Assembly (NCBI RefSeq): GCF_012843265.1
Contig: NZ_JABAIT010000008.1
Coordinates: 93,144 to 157,143 of the forward strand
Length of the DNA: 64,000 bases
From: Bacillus sp. DNRA2
GTDB lineage: Bacteria > Bacillota > Bacilli > Bacillales > Cytobacillaceae
Reading direction: 5' to 3'
The notes beneath the pieces are model-generated. The model was not told the DNA's origin and made no database searches. It saw only the letters and a program-made list of their open reading frames with translations. Shown here piece by piece: positions 18,495 to 27,765 of the stretch; the first letter of the stretch is position 1, and each line of letters begins with the position of its first letter. Made by a program: the position numbers and the translations under genes.

Positions 18495-20222
18495 TTAATT
18501 TGACACTTGACTTGAAGGCATTTGCAGAGCTGACCAGGCTTCGGGCGCTGCAAAATACCGCGACCAACTTGCCACACCTGCAAGCTCATATTTGGCAGCA
18601 AGCTCGGCTCTTTTTTTCAATGAAACCTCATCTTCTAACCAAACTTTGTACGTCGCATTTTCTTCAACTGAAACATATTCTACATAGTTTTGACCGCTTT
18701 GAGCATCATATGTCGGTGTCAACTGGTGCTCTGTTAGCCATTTGGTCATTTTCTCCATCGACATCGCTTCTGAGGTTACGACCGGAGCTCCGTCCTCACC
18801 TAGCGTTTCCTTCCATAAACGTGTATATAACGGGACACCTAGAACCAATTTATGATTCTGTACTTGCTTTAGTAAGGATTGCAGATTATTCTCCACCCAC
18901 GGAAGGCTGGCAACACTTCCGGCTTCAGGTGAACTCCCCCAATGCTCATCATAGGCCATAACCACCATGTAATCGACAATATCGGCTAGTTTTTCGCGTT
19001 CATAAAAACCTGACCAGTTTCCGCTCGAAGAGATAAATGTAATATCCATGGAAACATATAAACCAGCCTCATGAAAATATGGCGTCGCTTCACGGACAAA
19101 TTGGGTCACTAAAGGACCATCTTCATTACGGACATTCTCAATATCAATATTAAAGCCATCTAAATCATAGATTTGGCTAAAGTGGAGCAATTGCCGAATC
19201 ACGTTTTGTCTCGTTTCGAAATCAGAAAAAGCGGTATGGGTTAGATCAGGGTCAAACGCATTTGAGAATAAGCCCCAAACTTGATAACCGCGCCCCTTAG
19301 CCCATTTCACATAATCTGTAGAGGCTAAATTATGAACTGTTCCATCTGTACCTCCAAGTTTAAACCAGGTTGGTGAAACAACATTAACCCCAGGCATATC
19401 AGGAATTGAAGCAGTATTAGGATTTTTAGAATAAACTGCTTCCCAGGTTAAGTGAATGGACCCGGAAATTTCAGGAAGGTCGGCTTGTTTCACCTCCTGT
19501 TTTACTGTAACCGTTTCTTCTTTGCCTGGTGTGACAAGCTTTTTATCAATGTAACCAGCAATTCCATTTTCTTTTCTTACAAAATAGTAATCTTCCTTCT
19601 TGCTTTCAATAAATACTGATTCATTCGTAATCGTTTGTGCTGTATAAGCAGATCTTAAGTTAGGTTCTTGTCTTAATCTTAACTTTTCTTCGTTAACATC
19701 TTTGCTCGTAATCTTTGCCTTCTTAAGCTTTTGACCATCCATTTCTATTAATACAGCATTTGTATTTGGGAGAATTTTATAACGGAGTGGATAAAATTCC
19801 ATGATTGAATCGATAGCAATGAAATGCTCACCATTTTTCTGCGTTAAGGCTGGGATTTCTAGGTTTACCGGAGTTTGGTTCACAAAAAAGGTTAACGATT
19901 CCGTTGGCATTTGTACCACTTTATCCGAAGTAGTAATAATCATAGATTTGGATTTTTTATCATAAATTACACTATCATCCATCTTCTTTAATAATTGATA
20001 AGGAATATAAATGGATTCCCCGTCAACAAAGGCATTCCCTTGTTGTTTTCCTGCAAAAACAATGGGGTGCTCCCCTTTGAAATACTGAACTTTATCCTTT
20101 GATGCAAAAGGATATAAGAATATCAGAATACTAGATATGACCAAAAGCACGCCAAAAAAGATGCCGGCAATCAAAATACCAGACGGAATTGATTTTTGTT
20201 TATGAAGTTGTACTCTAGCCAG
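18495..20222 (-). CDS. membrane-anchored GH18 glycoside hydrolase with copper-amine-oxidase-like and SH3 domains
   Basis: About 575 residues. An N-terminal membrane anchor (SIPSGILIAGIFFGVLLVISSILIFLYPF) is followed by a copper-amine-oxidase-N-like beta domain, an SH3 domain (LRLRQEPNLRSAYTAQT) and a GH18 barrel. The GH18 motif is DGFNIDIE, with the catalytic Glu at 19137-19139. Such enzymes hydrolyse chitin-like or peptidoglycan-derived glycans at the cell or spore surface. The start is unusual: AAGGAGG lies 8 nt before a CTG at 20222 that begins L-A-R-V-Q-L-H-K. The alternative ATG at 20312 has only a weak Shine-Dalgarno and would add 30 residues. It runs against plsY. Confidence 0.78.
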   Translation of the reverse strand: MARVQLHKQKSIPSGILIAGIFFGVLLVISSILIFLYPFASKDKVQYFKGEHPIVFAGKQQGNAFVDGESIYIPYQLLKKMDDSVIYDKKSKSMIITTSDKVVQMPTESLTFFVNQTPVNLEIPALTQKNGEHFIAIDSIMEFYPLRYKILPNTNAVLIEMDGQKLKKAKITSKDVNEEKLRLRQEPNLRSAYTAQTITNESVFIESKKEDYYFVRKENGIAGYIDKKLVTPGKEETVTVKQEVKQADLPEISGSIHLTWEAVYSKNPNTASIPDMPGVNVVSPTWFKLGGTDGTVHNLASTDYVKWAKGRGYQVWGLFSNAFDPDLTHTAFSDFETRQNVIRQLLHFSQIYDLDGFNIDIENVRNEDGPLVTQFVREATPYFHEAGLYVSMDITFISSSGNWSGFYEREKLADIVDYMVVMAYDEHWGSSPEAGSVASLPWVENNLQSLLKQVQNHKLVLGVPLYTRLWKETLGEDGAPVVTSEAMSMEKMTKWLTEHQLTPTYDAQSGQNYVEYVSVEENATYKVWLEDEVSLKKRAELAAKYELAGVASWSRYFAAPEAWSALQMPSSQVSN

Positions 20223-20409
20223 TAAAATCGCCTCCTTGTTCAAACAATACAATAAACTAATCCGCTGACTTAAATCAGTGATGATCGGCCCATTATACGA
20301 TTGATTTTTCACATACTCTCTAATCTTAACAAAGGATGACTGTGAAAAAAAGCCGATTCTGTGTCAGTTTTAAAAGCTTCAGATTCCCCGTGGTGTTTTT
20401 AAAAAAAGA

Positions 20410-20418
20410 TGATACAAT
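20410..20418 (+). promoter_or_regulatory. extended -10 promoter of plsY
   Basis: TGATACAAT is an extended -10 with hexamer TACAAT, 39 nt before the plsY start. No clear -35. Confidence 0.45.
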
Positions 20419-20456
20419 ATATAAATGTGATTAAGTAAGTTTGAAGGAGACATTTT

Positions 20457-21062
20457 ATGGTAACTAACGGAATTATTATTATCATCGCTTATCTACTAGG
20501 TTCCATACCTTCAGGATTAATTGTTGGGAAGGTATTTTATGGAATTGATATAAGGGAACACGGAAGCGGAAACTTAGGTGCTACCAATACTTTTCGCACA
20601 TTAGGAAAAAAAGCTGGTCTTGTTGTTACTTTTGCAGATATTTTAAAGGGGACTTTAGCTGTCCTATTAGTACGTTGGTTGGGTGCTGACTTTCATCCCC
20701 TGATTGCCGGTATTATCGCCGTAGTCGGTCATATGTTTCCTGTTTTTGCAGGTTTTAGAGGTGGAAAAGCAGTCGCAACCTCAGGAGGAATTTTATTAGC
20801 TTACGCTCCAGTAATGTTTATGATATTATTACTAGCCTTTTTCATCAGTCTTTATATAACGAAGTATGTTTCACTTTCTTCGATGCTCGCTGCGATCGCT
20901 GCGATAACCTATTCACTTTTTACTGGAGATTTACCATTAATCATTGTTGTAGGTTTATTAAGCAGTTTTGTAATCTTCCGTCATCGAGCAAATATTAAAA
21001 GAATTATAGACAAAACCGAACCTAAAGTAACATGGCTTGATTTTAACAAAACAAGAAGATAG
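20457..21062 (+). CDS. plsY: acylphosphate:glycerol-3-phosphate acyltransferase
   Basis: PlsY transfers an acyl group from acyl-phosphate to glycerol-3-phosphate, the first step of phosphatidic acid synthesis, in the cytoplasmic membrane. The 201 residues carry the three family motifs: [11 protein letters not shown] near 15, [20 protein letters not shown] near 40, and [13 protein letters not shown] near 100. About five membrane segments are visible. AGGAGA precedes the ATG by 8 nt. B. subtilis yneS holds the same position next to yneR and yneT. It ends in its own terminator. Confidence 0.96.
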   Translation: MVTNGIIIIIAYLLGSIPSGLIVGKVFYGIDIREHGSGNLGATNTFRTLGKKAGLVVTFADILKGTLAVLLVRWLGADFHPLIAGIIAVVGHMFPVFAGFRGGKAVATSGGILLAYAPVMFMILLLAFFISLYITKYVSLSSMLAAIAAITYSLFTGDLPLIIVVGLLSSFVIFRHRANIKRIIDKTEPKVTWLDFNKTRR

Positions 21063-21068
21063 CCGAAT

Positions 21069-21100
21069 CAAAGGACCCGCCTACAACGGGTTCTTTTTTA
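21069..21100 (+). terminator. terminator of plsY
   Basis: AAAGGACCCG and CGGGTTCTTT arms with a 7-nt loop and T run. Confidence 0.85.
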
Positions 21101-21339
21101 TTACAAAACGATGTCTTATCGATTAAATCCAAAGGAAAAATGACATATTTTGTGTAAATTTCTGTTCTGAGTTGCCTTTATTTGGTATGATGTGTTTGTG
21201 TAAAGGTGATTTTTCTCACAGTTAACAATGTTTTTTCAATAATCGACATATATACAGGAAAAGTATCATAAATTTTTTGTAGACGAATGAAATTAAAAAT
21301 GACTGGTACATTTACCGGTATACTTAAGGGTGGATGGTT

Positions 21340-22452
21340 ATGCAAATGGATCAAAAATCAGTATTTGAACAATTGCCTTTTCCTTACTTTATCATTGATG
21401 CACACTATCAAATTCTGTTTTCTTCTCACTCAGCCAAACGGCGTTTTTCAGAAAGGTCTACTATTTTCGAAATTGTTCCGGAAACTTACTGGCCTCTATT
21501 AGATGACTATTTTAACAATAAGTTAGAACATCCATATGTAGAGGTAAAAATGAATGTAAATGAAAACAAAATGCTGTTTTTTCAAGTTTACAAAGTTCAA
21601 CAGGAAGATGGCATATGCCATCTGTTTTGCATCCCTATGGACAGCTATTATGAAGTAGATCATATGCTTGATTCTGTAGAACAAAAAATATCTACGCTTA
21701 ATCATGATCTTGAGGCTAATAAATTCTTCTTTGATCAAAAGTTGGCAAAAATGAAGGATGCCGCAATTTTATCCGAACATTTGGCAACTATAGGTCAGTT
21801 AGCTGCTGGAATTGCCCACGAAATCCGCAATCCGCTTACAACTGTAAAAGGATTTATTCAACTCATCCAGCCTTACTTAGTTGATATTGGTAAAGAGGAA
21901 TATGCACTGATTGCCCTTGAAGAAATCGATCGAGCAAACGAAATTATTTATGAATTTCTAAACTCCGCAAAACCAAAAGAGAATAAAAAACAAATTATTG
22001 ATCTACAAAAGCTCATAAAAGACATTATGATGCTTTTTGAAAGCGAAGCAATCCTCAGGAATATTGATATGGAATCGATATCTCAAGGTGGAAGTGTCCA
22101 CTTGTATCTTGATACAAAACAGATCAAACAAGTCCTTGTAAATTTAATCAAAAATGCATTTGAAGCAATCGCGGAAAATCCCTCTAAAGAAAAAGGGAAA
22201 ATTCGCATCGTCACGCAATCGATTGAAGACTTTGCTGTTATTAAAATAGAAGATAATGGCCTTGGCATGGAGAAAGAAACGGTGAATAATCTTTTTGTCC
22301 CCTTCTACTCAACAAAAGTCGAGGGAACTGGGATTGGCTTAACCGTATGTAAAAAAATCATCGAGGAGCATGGTGGAAATATTTCTGTTTCAAGCACACC
22401 GTATTTAGGCACATCTTTTAGAATTGAATTACCTATCTATCGGACCAGTTAA
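21340..22452 (+). CDS. cytosolic PAS-type sporulation-like sensor histidine kinase
   Basis: About 370 residues and no membrane segment. A PAS-like sensor domain (FEQLPFPYFIIDAHYQILFSS) covers the first 110 residues and a short coiled coil links to the HisKA domain. The H box LAAGIAHEIRNPLTTVKGFIQL is of the KinA-KinE sporulation class. The HATPase domain has the N box (LVNLIKNAFEAI), G1 (EDNGLGM) and G2 (GTGIGL). No response regulator is adjacent, again like the orphan Spo0F-phosphorylating kinases, so it may feed the sporulation phosphorelay. The second ATG is used because AAGGGTGG abuts the first. Confidence 0.83.
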   Translation: MQMDQKSVFEQLPFPYFIIDAHYQILFSSHSAKRRFSERSTIFEIVPETYWPLLDDYFNNKLEHPYVEVKMNVNENKMLFFQVYKVQQEDGICHLFCIPMDSYYEVDHMLDSVEQKISTLNHDLEANKFFFDQKLAKMKDAAILSEHLATIGQLAAGIAHEIRNPLTTVKGFIQLIQPYLVDIGKEEYALIALEEIDRANEIIYEFLNSAKPKENKKQIIDLQKLIKDIMMLFESEAILRNIDMESISQGGSVHLYLDTKQIKQVLVNLIKNAFEAIAENPSKEKGKIRIVTQSIEDFAVIKIEDNGLGMEKETVNNLFVPFYSTKVEGTGIGLTVCKKIIEEHGGNISVSSTPYLGTSFRIELPIYRTS

Positions 22453-22561
22453 TACCAGGTGTGATATTTGACACATGTTTCATGATTTTGTCAAAAAATA
22501 TAGATAATTACTTTCTCATTTCAAGATACAATAAGATTAACGAATTGAGGAAGGTGTTATT

Positions 22562-22750
22562 ATGATAAGTTCAAACACTAAGCATAACGAATTCATATTT
22601 GCTACATCTACAGGTGAAGCTTCTAGCCCTGTTGATGAATTCATTCTAGAACTTTTTGATTACTCTCCCAATCAATCTTGCGAAGGTACACCACGGAAAA
22701 TCATTACAAATTTCGAAGAATTGATTGATTTTTTCGAATCAATAGAATAA
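22562..22750 (+). CDS. small acidic hypothetical protein
   Basis: 62 residues, acidic, with a predicted C-terminal helix (ITNFEELIDFFESIE). A strong GGAAGGTG lies 5 nt before the ATG, and a long perfect hairpin terminator follows, so it is very likely a real monocistronic gene. I do not recognise the family. It follows the sporulation-type kinase and could be a regulator of it, but nothing in the sequence proves that. Confidence 0.65.
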   Translation: MISSNTKHNEFIFATSTGEASSPVDEFILELFDYSPNQSCEGTPRKIITNFEELIDFFESIE

Positions 22751-22769
22751 ACAAAATGACTTAGTCTTC

Positions 22770-22842
22770 AAAAGGTCTGATTTCCTAGTTCACATTACGC
22801 TTCTTAATTTAAGTGTGCTGTATAGGAAATCAGACCTTTTTG
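22770..22842 (+). terminator. long-armed terminator
   Basis: AAAAGGTCTGATTTCCTA and TAGGAAATCAGACCTTTT form perfect 18-bp arms around a 35-nt loop. The arms are symmetric enough to act in both directions. Confidence 0.8.
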
Positions 22843-22968
22843 GTTTGAGGCAATTCCAAAAACTAAGAACTCACATAGTGCTTGCCATCTACAACTGTTA
22901 CATAATATAGTTTAGTTTGATTAAAATAAGTCATATGTTCATACCTATATTTTTACAAGGAGATTATT

Positions 22969-24132
22969 ATGAAGAAAAGCGTTAAGCTACAGATGCTGTT
23001 ATCTGTTGTTTTGATTGCAGCCTTTGCATATTATTATTTTTACCAAGATGCTCAATCACTCACAGTTGAGAGTTCAAACTCAGTGAAGGTTCGCACCCAT
23101 GGAGTGAGAACTTCCGCTAGCGTAAATGCTGATAAGGAAATTGTCCAAACTGCAACGATTGGTGCGATTGGTGATATCTTAATCCATGATTGGGTTTATC
23201 AAGATGCAGCGATCGATTCTACGTACGATTTTAAACCGATGCTTGCAAATATTAAACCTTTTATGACAAAGCCTGATTTCTTAATGGCTAACCAAGAAAC
23301 GATTCTAGGTGGCGTTGCAATGGGACTTTCCAGTTACCCTACCTTTAATAGCCCACAAGAAGTTGGAGATGCATTTATAGATGCAGGGGTAGATTTTGTC
23401 AGTACAGCAAATAACCATAGCCTTGATAAAGGTGAAAAAGGGATATTGACTGAAATTGACTATTTCAACCGGGTAGGTTTACCTTACGTGGGTGTTTTTA
23501 AAGATCGTGAGGATCAACAGACGCTAAGAATTATGAATATAAACGGAATTAAGACAGCGATTCTTTCTTATACATATGGAACAAATGGAATCCCCATTCC
23601 AAACGGTAAGGATTATCTGGTTAACATTATTGATAAAGACAAAATAAAAGCAGAAATTAAGCGTGCGAAACAACAAGCAGACATTGTCGTCATGAGCATT
23701 CATTGGGGGATTGAATATCAACGTATCCCCTCAGCTGTTCAAAAAGATTTGGCCCAGTTTCTTGTTAATGAAGGGGCTAACATTATTATTGGACATCATC
23801 CCCATGTATTGCAACCGATGGAATGGTTAACTGATTCAAATGGACGTAAAGCATTTGTTATTTATTCATTAGGGAATTTTCTTTCTGGACAAATGCATGA
23901 TTATAAGGATATTGGTGGAATGGTTACGCTAGATGTAAGAAAAACAGTTAGTTCAGATGGTGTCAACATCGAATTATCGAATCCAACCTTCTTACCAACT
24001 TATGTTTCCAATCAAAAGCTGCAAAATTATCGAGTTGTACCTCTTTCCGATGCTTCCGCTTTTGGATTATCAGGTGCTCTTGAAAAAAACAACGAAATCA
24101 TAGCACACATGACCCAGTGGCTCAACAAATAA
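22969..24132 (+). CDS. CapA/PgsA-family protein
   Basis: 387 residues with one N-terminal membrane anchor (MLLSVVLIAAFAYYYF) and an extracellular metallophosphoesterase-like CapA domain. Motifs are GAIGDILIHD near 68, ANQETILGG near 108, ANNHSLDKGE near 145, SIHWGIEY near 243, IIIGHHPHVLQP near 270 and YSLGNF near 303. CapA proteins take part in poly-gamma-glutamate capsule synthesis or export, but no capB or capC homologue is adjacent, so the role here is open. AAGGAG precedes the ATG. Confidence 0.88.
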   Translation: MKKSVKLQMLLSVVLIAAFAYYYFYQDAQSLTVESSNSVKVRTHGVRTSASVNADKEIVQTATIGAIGDILIHDWVYQDAAIDSTYDFKPMLANIKPFMTKPDFLMANQETILGGVAMGLSSYPTFNSPQEVGDAFIDAGVDFVSTANNHSLDKGEKGILTEIDYFNRVGLPYVGVFKDREDQQTLRIMNINGIKTAILSYTYGTNGIPIPNGKDYLVNIIDKDKIKAEIKRAKQQADIVVMSIHWGIEYQRIPSAVQKDLAQFLVNEGANIIIGHHPHVLQPMEWLTDSNGRKAFVIYSLGNFLSGQMHDYKDIGGMVTLDVRKTVSSDGVNIELSNPTFLPTYVSNQKLQNYRVVPLSDASAFGLSGALEKNNEIIAHMTQWLNK

Positions 24133-24333
24133 GATATTTGCCCCTAAGGTGGGCGAAGTGGCTACAGCGGAAATCAACAACACAACCATTTAAAAAGTAG
24201 TGACAATTGCATAAAAGTTTCATGGCAAAGGTATTACAAAATCATGAATTAACTGTGTAAACAGTGAATACCCATCGACATTGTTTTCGAGCTTTCTTAT
24301 AATAAAATCATACCGAGGAGAGGAGTTTTCAAT

Positions 24334-24624
24334 ATGAAAATCCACATTAGTAATGAAGCAGCACAATGGTATAGAGATGAATTACACTTACAAAATGGTG
24401 ATAATGTTCGGTTTTTTGCTCGATATGGTGGTCATAGCTCAGTTCAACAAGGTTTTTCACTTGGACTTTCAACCGAGAATCCTATCGATATCGGTGTTAA
24501 AGAAGTCATTGGTGGAATTACCTTCTTCATAGAAGATCGAGACCTTTGGTATTTCGATGACAAGGATTTATACATTGAGTTGAGTCAACAATTTCAAGAA
24601 CCTGAATTTCTAATTCATGAATAA
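24334..24624 (+). CDS. yneR: HesB/IscA-fold protein YneR (cysteine-less)
   Basis: 96 residues with the A-type Fe-S carrier fold (IHISNEAAQWYRDELHL, VRFFARYGGHSSVQQGFSLGL, ITFFIEDRDLWYF). None of the three Fe-S ligand cysteines of IscA is present; the protein has no Cys at all. It is thus a YneR-type divergent member unlikely to carry a cluster in the canonical way. GGAGAGGAG precedes the ATG. It converges with yneQ across a bidirectional terminator, in the B. subtilis gene neighbourhood. Confidence 0.85.
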   Translation: MKIHISNEAAQWYRDELHLQNGDNVRFFARYGGHSSVQQGFSLGLSTENPIDIGVKEVIGGITFFIEDRDLWYFDDKDLYIELSQQFQEPEFLIHE

Positions 24625-24627
24625 TAT

Positions 24628-24661
24628 AAACAAGCAGGCGATATCCTCGTCTGCTTGTTTT
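24628..24661. terminator. bidirectional terminator between yneR and yneQ
   Basis: AAACAAGCAG and CTGCTTGTTT arms with a 13-nt loop and TTTT. Confidence 0.8.
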
Positions 24662-24691
24662 ATTCTAGTCATATTCGTCAAACGTTAAACC

Positions 24692-24982
24692 TTACCAAAT
24701 ATAATCAACCAGACCTTCTTTTGTTAATATTTCAACCTGTTTCTCGCCGATAAGATCAAAATGAGGAAACATTTTATTTCTAGCATCAATCCATTCAGGC
24801 TTCAATCCATACTGATTTCCCCATTCAATTAAGCGGTTTATGTCCCTACAGCCAACTTTTGTAACTGTTTTACTAGTAGGAAACCGCTCATCAAGCCAGT
24901 AATGTGTAATAAAAGCAATTTGTCCACCAGCGACCTTTTGCTTCCACTCCATAAGTTCCTCTCGTTTGATCCCAAATGCCAT
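24692..24982 (-). CDS. yneQ: YneQ-like conserved protein
   Basis: 96 residues with conserved aromatic and acidic segments (FITHYWLDERFPTSKTVTKVGC, WGNQYGLKPEWIDAR, FPHFDLIGEKQVEIL). Position between yneP and yneR matches B. subtilis YneQ; the biochemical role is unknown. GAGGGA precedes the ATG. It starts 13 nt after the yneP stop and is presumably cotranscribed with it. Confidence 0.75.
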   Translation of the reverse strand: MAFGIKREELMEWKQKVAGGQIAFITHYWLDERFPTSKTVTKVGCRDINRLIEWGNQYGLKPEWIDARNKMFPHFDLIGEKQVEILTKEGLVDYIW

Positions 24983-24995
24983 CGAAATCCCTCAT

Positions 24996-25433
24996 TTAAA
25001 CTTGGTTTATTTGGTGTTTTTTCTTCGCATTTTCATACGCCTCATGCCAATCAGGGTATTTCCGTTTAATAGATATAGGACGAAAAGTGTCGTGCTTAAC
25101 ACATACATGCTTCGATTTACCTGTTACTGATAATTCATGAGCTTGATTATATATCTCATAACCATATGCTACACGGAACCCATCATATTCTTCTATCCAA
25201 GTATGCACAATAGCGGTTTCTCCGTAACGAAGCGGTTTTTTATAAGATGCTTCAATATCAATCACTGGTGAAATGATTCCATCTTTCTCCATTTCCGCAT
25301 AATTGAAGCCTAGATCTTGTATTAGTTTGGTTCTGCCTAACTCCATCCAAATTAAGTAATTTGCATGATAGACGACACCCATTTGATCTGTCTCAGCGTA
25401 TCGCACCTCAATTTCTTTTGTAGCTACAAGCAT
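24996..25433 (-). CDS. yneP: hot-dog fold acyl-CoA thioesterase (YneP-like)
   Basis: 145 residues of the 4HBT/YbgC thioesterase family. The signature RYAETDQMGVVYHANYLIWMELGR (11-34) contains the catalytic Asp and the acyl-CoA-binding loop. Family members hydrolyse acyl-CoA or acyl-ACP thioesters in the cytosol. AAGGGGA precedes the ATG by 7 nt. It heads a two-gene unit with yneQ, divergent from the DUF2642-like operon. Confidence 0.85.
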   Translation of the reverse strand: MLVATKEIEVRYAETDQMGVVYHANYLIWMELGRTKLIQDLGFNYAEMEKDGIISPVIDIEASYKKPLRYGETAIVHTWIEEYDGFRVAYGYEIYNQAHELSVTGKSKHVCVKHDTFRPISIKRKYPDWHEAYENAKKKHQINQV

Positions 25434-25632
25434 ATTTAAATGTCCCCTTCATACTTTTTTTGCTAAAAATAGACAAATGTAATGGTCAATTTCATTTACC
25501 AAACATAAGTTACATATAGACCTAGCAGACAAGCATTAAATGATCTAATGTATCTATTTTACATTTGTTCTGTTATCAAAGTAAATCTTATGCTCATAAA
25601 TGCTCATTTTATCAATTAAGGGGGATTTTAGC

Positions 25633-26037
25633 TTGCCAAAAAAACCACATGGTAAGGATATGGTGAACCAAGAGTTACTCAAAAAATTAGTCGAGATTAA
25701 TTCAAATTTGAACCAACTAGCTTCTACACAAGAATCATTAATCGCTTTTGTAGATGATTTCGATGAAATTGTTAACAATATCATTCGTGAAAATTTAGCC
25801 TCATCATATTTTCAAGCCATACTGCAAAATATCCTTAATCCTAATGATTCGGACTTCGGAGAAATTGCCAAGGAATACATGAATATGGAGATAAAACTCA
25901 TCACTACCGGTGGCACATTACAAGGACAGATTTTGAGTGTTGAAGAAGACTTTCTCATTTTCCAAGAAACATTAGGGTATGAAACATTGGTTCCTTATCG
26001 TCATATTCAAGGTATCACACTACAAGGGAGTGTTTAA
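25633..26037 (+). CDS. DUF2642-like small protein, first gene of glycosyltransferase operon
   Basis: About 134 residues. The N-terminal two-thirds is helical (LLKKLVEINSNLNQLASTQESLIAFVDDF) and the C-terminal part is a small beta domain (LITTGGTLQGQILSVEEDFLIFQ...LVPYRHIQGITL). The beta part resembles the DUF2642/YuzF-type fold found in small Bacillus spore-related proteins. The TTG start follows GGGGGA by 7 nt. The next gene starts 4 nt after its stop. The family assignment is by eye and moderate. Confidence 0.6.
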   Translation: MPKKPHGKDMVNQELLKKLVEINSNLNQLASTQESLIAFVDDFDEIVNNIIRENLASSYFQAILQNILNPNDSDFGEIAKEYMNMEIKLITTGGTLQGQILSVEEDFLIFQETLGYETLVPYRHIQGITLQGSV

Positions 26038-26041
26038 ATTA

Positions 26042-26239
26042 ATGACATTTCAAGAAAAATTATCTAATTATATATCAACACAAATTTATGTAGCGACTTC
26101 AGATGACAATTATACGGGAATCTTACAAAATGTTACGGACAATTTAATAATCGTTCAAACGATTTTTCCAGGTTACGGTGACATAACTGACCATGTGATA
26201 CGCATAGATCAAATCGCTTATGTCAGATTAATTCCATGA
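26042..26239 (+). CDS. small DUF2642-like protein
   Basis: 65 residues. The sequence IYVATSDDNYTGILQNVTDNLIIVQTIF...HVIRIDQIAYVRLI parallels the C-terminal beta domain of the preceding gene product, suggesting a paralogous pair. GGGAGTG lies about 10 nt before the ATG. Its stop codon overlaps the glycosyltransferase start (ATGA), so the operon is translationally coupled. Function is unknown; a structural or recruiting role with the glycosyltransferases is only inferred from position. Confidence 0.65.
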   Translation: MTFQEKLSNYISTQIYVATSDDNYTGILQNVTDNLIIVQTIFPGYGDITDHVIRIDQIAYVRLIP

Positions 26240-27765
26240 ATCGCCTATCAGTCATCATACCGGCAAAAAACGAGGCCGATAGCCTACGCCTCGTTCTAGA
26301 TGAAGTGGTGAAACTAACTCCAGACGAAATCATTATTATTCTAAATGGGTGTACTGATTCTAGTAGACATAGCCTCAATCAATATCCTTGCAAAATCATT
26401 GAGTACCCACTACCGTTAGGCAATGATACAGGTCGTGCCCTAGGTGCCTATCATTCCATTGGTGACATTATCCTTTTTCTCGATGGAGATATTCCAATTT
26501 CCGCCTTAGAATTAGCGCCCTTTGTTGAAAGTATTAAACAAGGTCATGATATTGCTCTTAACAACTTAATTTGGTCTAGTTGTTTGCCCATTAGACCTCA
26601 TACAACGACCGTCATTAAACAAGCTACCAATCATTTGCTCAAACAATCACAGCTTTCAGTGAATTCCATCCTTGCCATCCCTCATGCCCTAAGTAGAAAA
26701 GCTTTAAATATGATCGGCTGGTGGAATTTAGTGGATCCGGTGCTCACACAAGCAATAGCAGCTGAAAACGGGTTATCCATTCATGCTCCCATAAGTATAG
26801 ATGTAATCCATCGTAATAAGGTGCGAAATATTCATTTAAATATCGAAATGAACTCCCCCTACCCTATTACGACAAATCGAATTATTGGTGACCACTTAAC
26901 AGCAATCCATTATCTTTTACAACAACGCGGTTTTCGCGGAGGCTTTTCAGAAGGGAATCGAAACCGTGCTGTCTTAAAAACGATAACCCCTCAAAAATTA
27001 ACTGTTAAAGGAAGGCGGAGTGCGGTTATTCCAGTTGGTGAAGAGGCTGCAACAATTGAAGGTGTGATAAAATCAGTCAAAAATGCAGGAATCACGGAAA
27101 TTATTGTTGTCGCTAATGGAGCCGATGAAACTACGATAAAGAAGGCTCGTCTTACAGGGGCAAACGTGATTGTTTATAACAAAGCTCTCGGACATAATGT
27201 CGGTCGAGCGATTGGCGCTCTATTTTGTACAGGTGAAACCATCCTTTTTGTTGATGGGGATTTCATCGTTCCTTCAGAAGATTTAGTTCCATTCATTACA
27301 GCTGTAGAAAACGGAACAGATATCGCTCTCAATAATTTGGAATCGTTATTAGATCGCTTTTATCCCATCGACCCCATTAGTGCCGTAAAATATTTCTTGA
27401 ATATTTCTTTAAACATGCCAACTTTACTTAACAACTCCCTCACCGCCGTACCTTTTGCAATAAAAAAACAAGTGATTGAATCCATCGGTTACGATTCCTT
27501 AATCATCCCTCCACTGGCTTTAGCAAAAGCAATCCTGATGGGTTATGAACCAAGGGCTGTTCATTATGTGAATGTAGTTGAGCCAAACCGGCGTCGATCG
27601 GAGCATGAAATCGAAAAAGGAAGAATCCCAGCTTTTGACCGTATATTTGGTGATCACATGGAAGCGTTTCAATTTTTATTAAGCAAAAAGGATGAACGCG
27701 GAGGATTCAGTGATGGAAATCGGGACCGATCCGAAATATCTCGATTATTAATTGGAGGAGAATAA
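26236..27765 (+). CDS. double-domain family 2 glycosyltransferase
   Basis: 509 residues formed by two GT2 halves. Half one starts SVIIPAKNEADSLRLVL and has a DGD metal motif (LFLDGDIPI) near 85. Half two starts at about 262 (SAVIPVGEEAATIEGVI) with LFVDGDFIV near 340. Each half ends in the same block, GDHxxAxxxLxxxxxRGGFSxGNRxR (near 210-235 and 475-500). Internal duplication of a whole GT2 unit is apparent. No signal or membrane segment is seen. The gene has no Shine-Dalgarno of its own and overlaps both neighbours. A likely role is surface glycan synthesis with the nucleotide-sugar dehydrogenase. Confidence 0.8.
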   Translation: MNRLSVIIPAKNEADSLRLVLDEVVKLTPDEIIIILNGCTDSSRHSLNQYPCKIIEYPLPLGNDTGRALGAYHSIGDIILFLDGDIPISALELAPFVESIKQGHDIALNNLIWSSCLPIRPHTTTVIKQATNHLLKQSQLSVNSILAIPHALSRKALNMIGWWNLVDPVLTQAIAAENGLSIHAPISIDVIHRNKVRNIHLNIEMNSPYPITTNRIIGDHLTAIHYLLQQRGFRGGFSEGNRNRAVLKTITPQKLTVKGRRSAVIPVGEEAATIEGVIKSVKNAGITEIIVVANGADETTIKKARLTGANVIVYNKALGHNVGRAIGALFCTGETILFVDGDFIVPSEDLVPFITAVENGTDIALNNLESLLDRFYPIDPISAVKYFLNISLNMPTLLNNSLTAVPFAIKKQVIESIGYDSLIIPPLALAKAILMGYEPRAVHYVNVVEPNRRRSEHEIEKGRIPAFDRIFGDHMEAFQFLLSKKDERGGFSDGNRDRSEISRLLIGGE

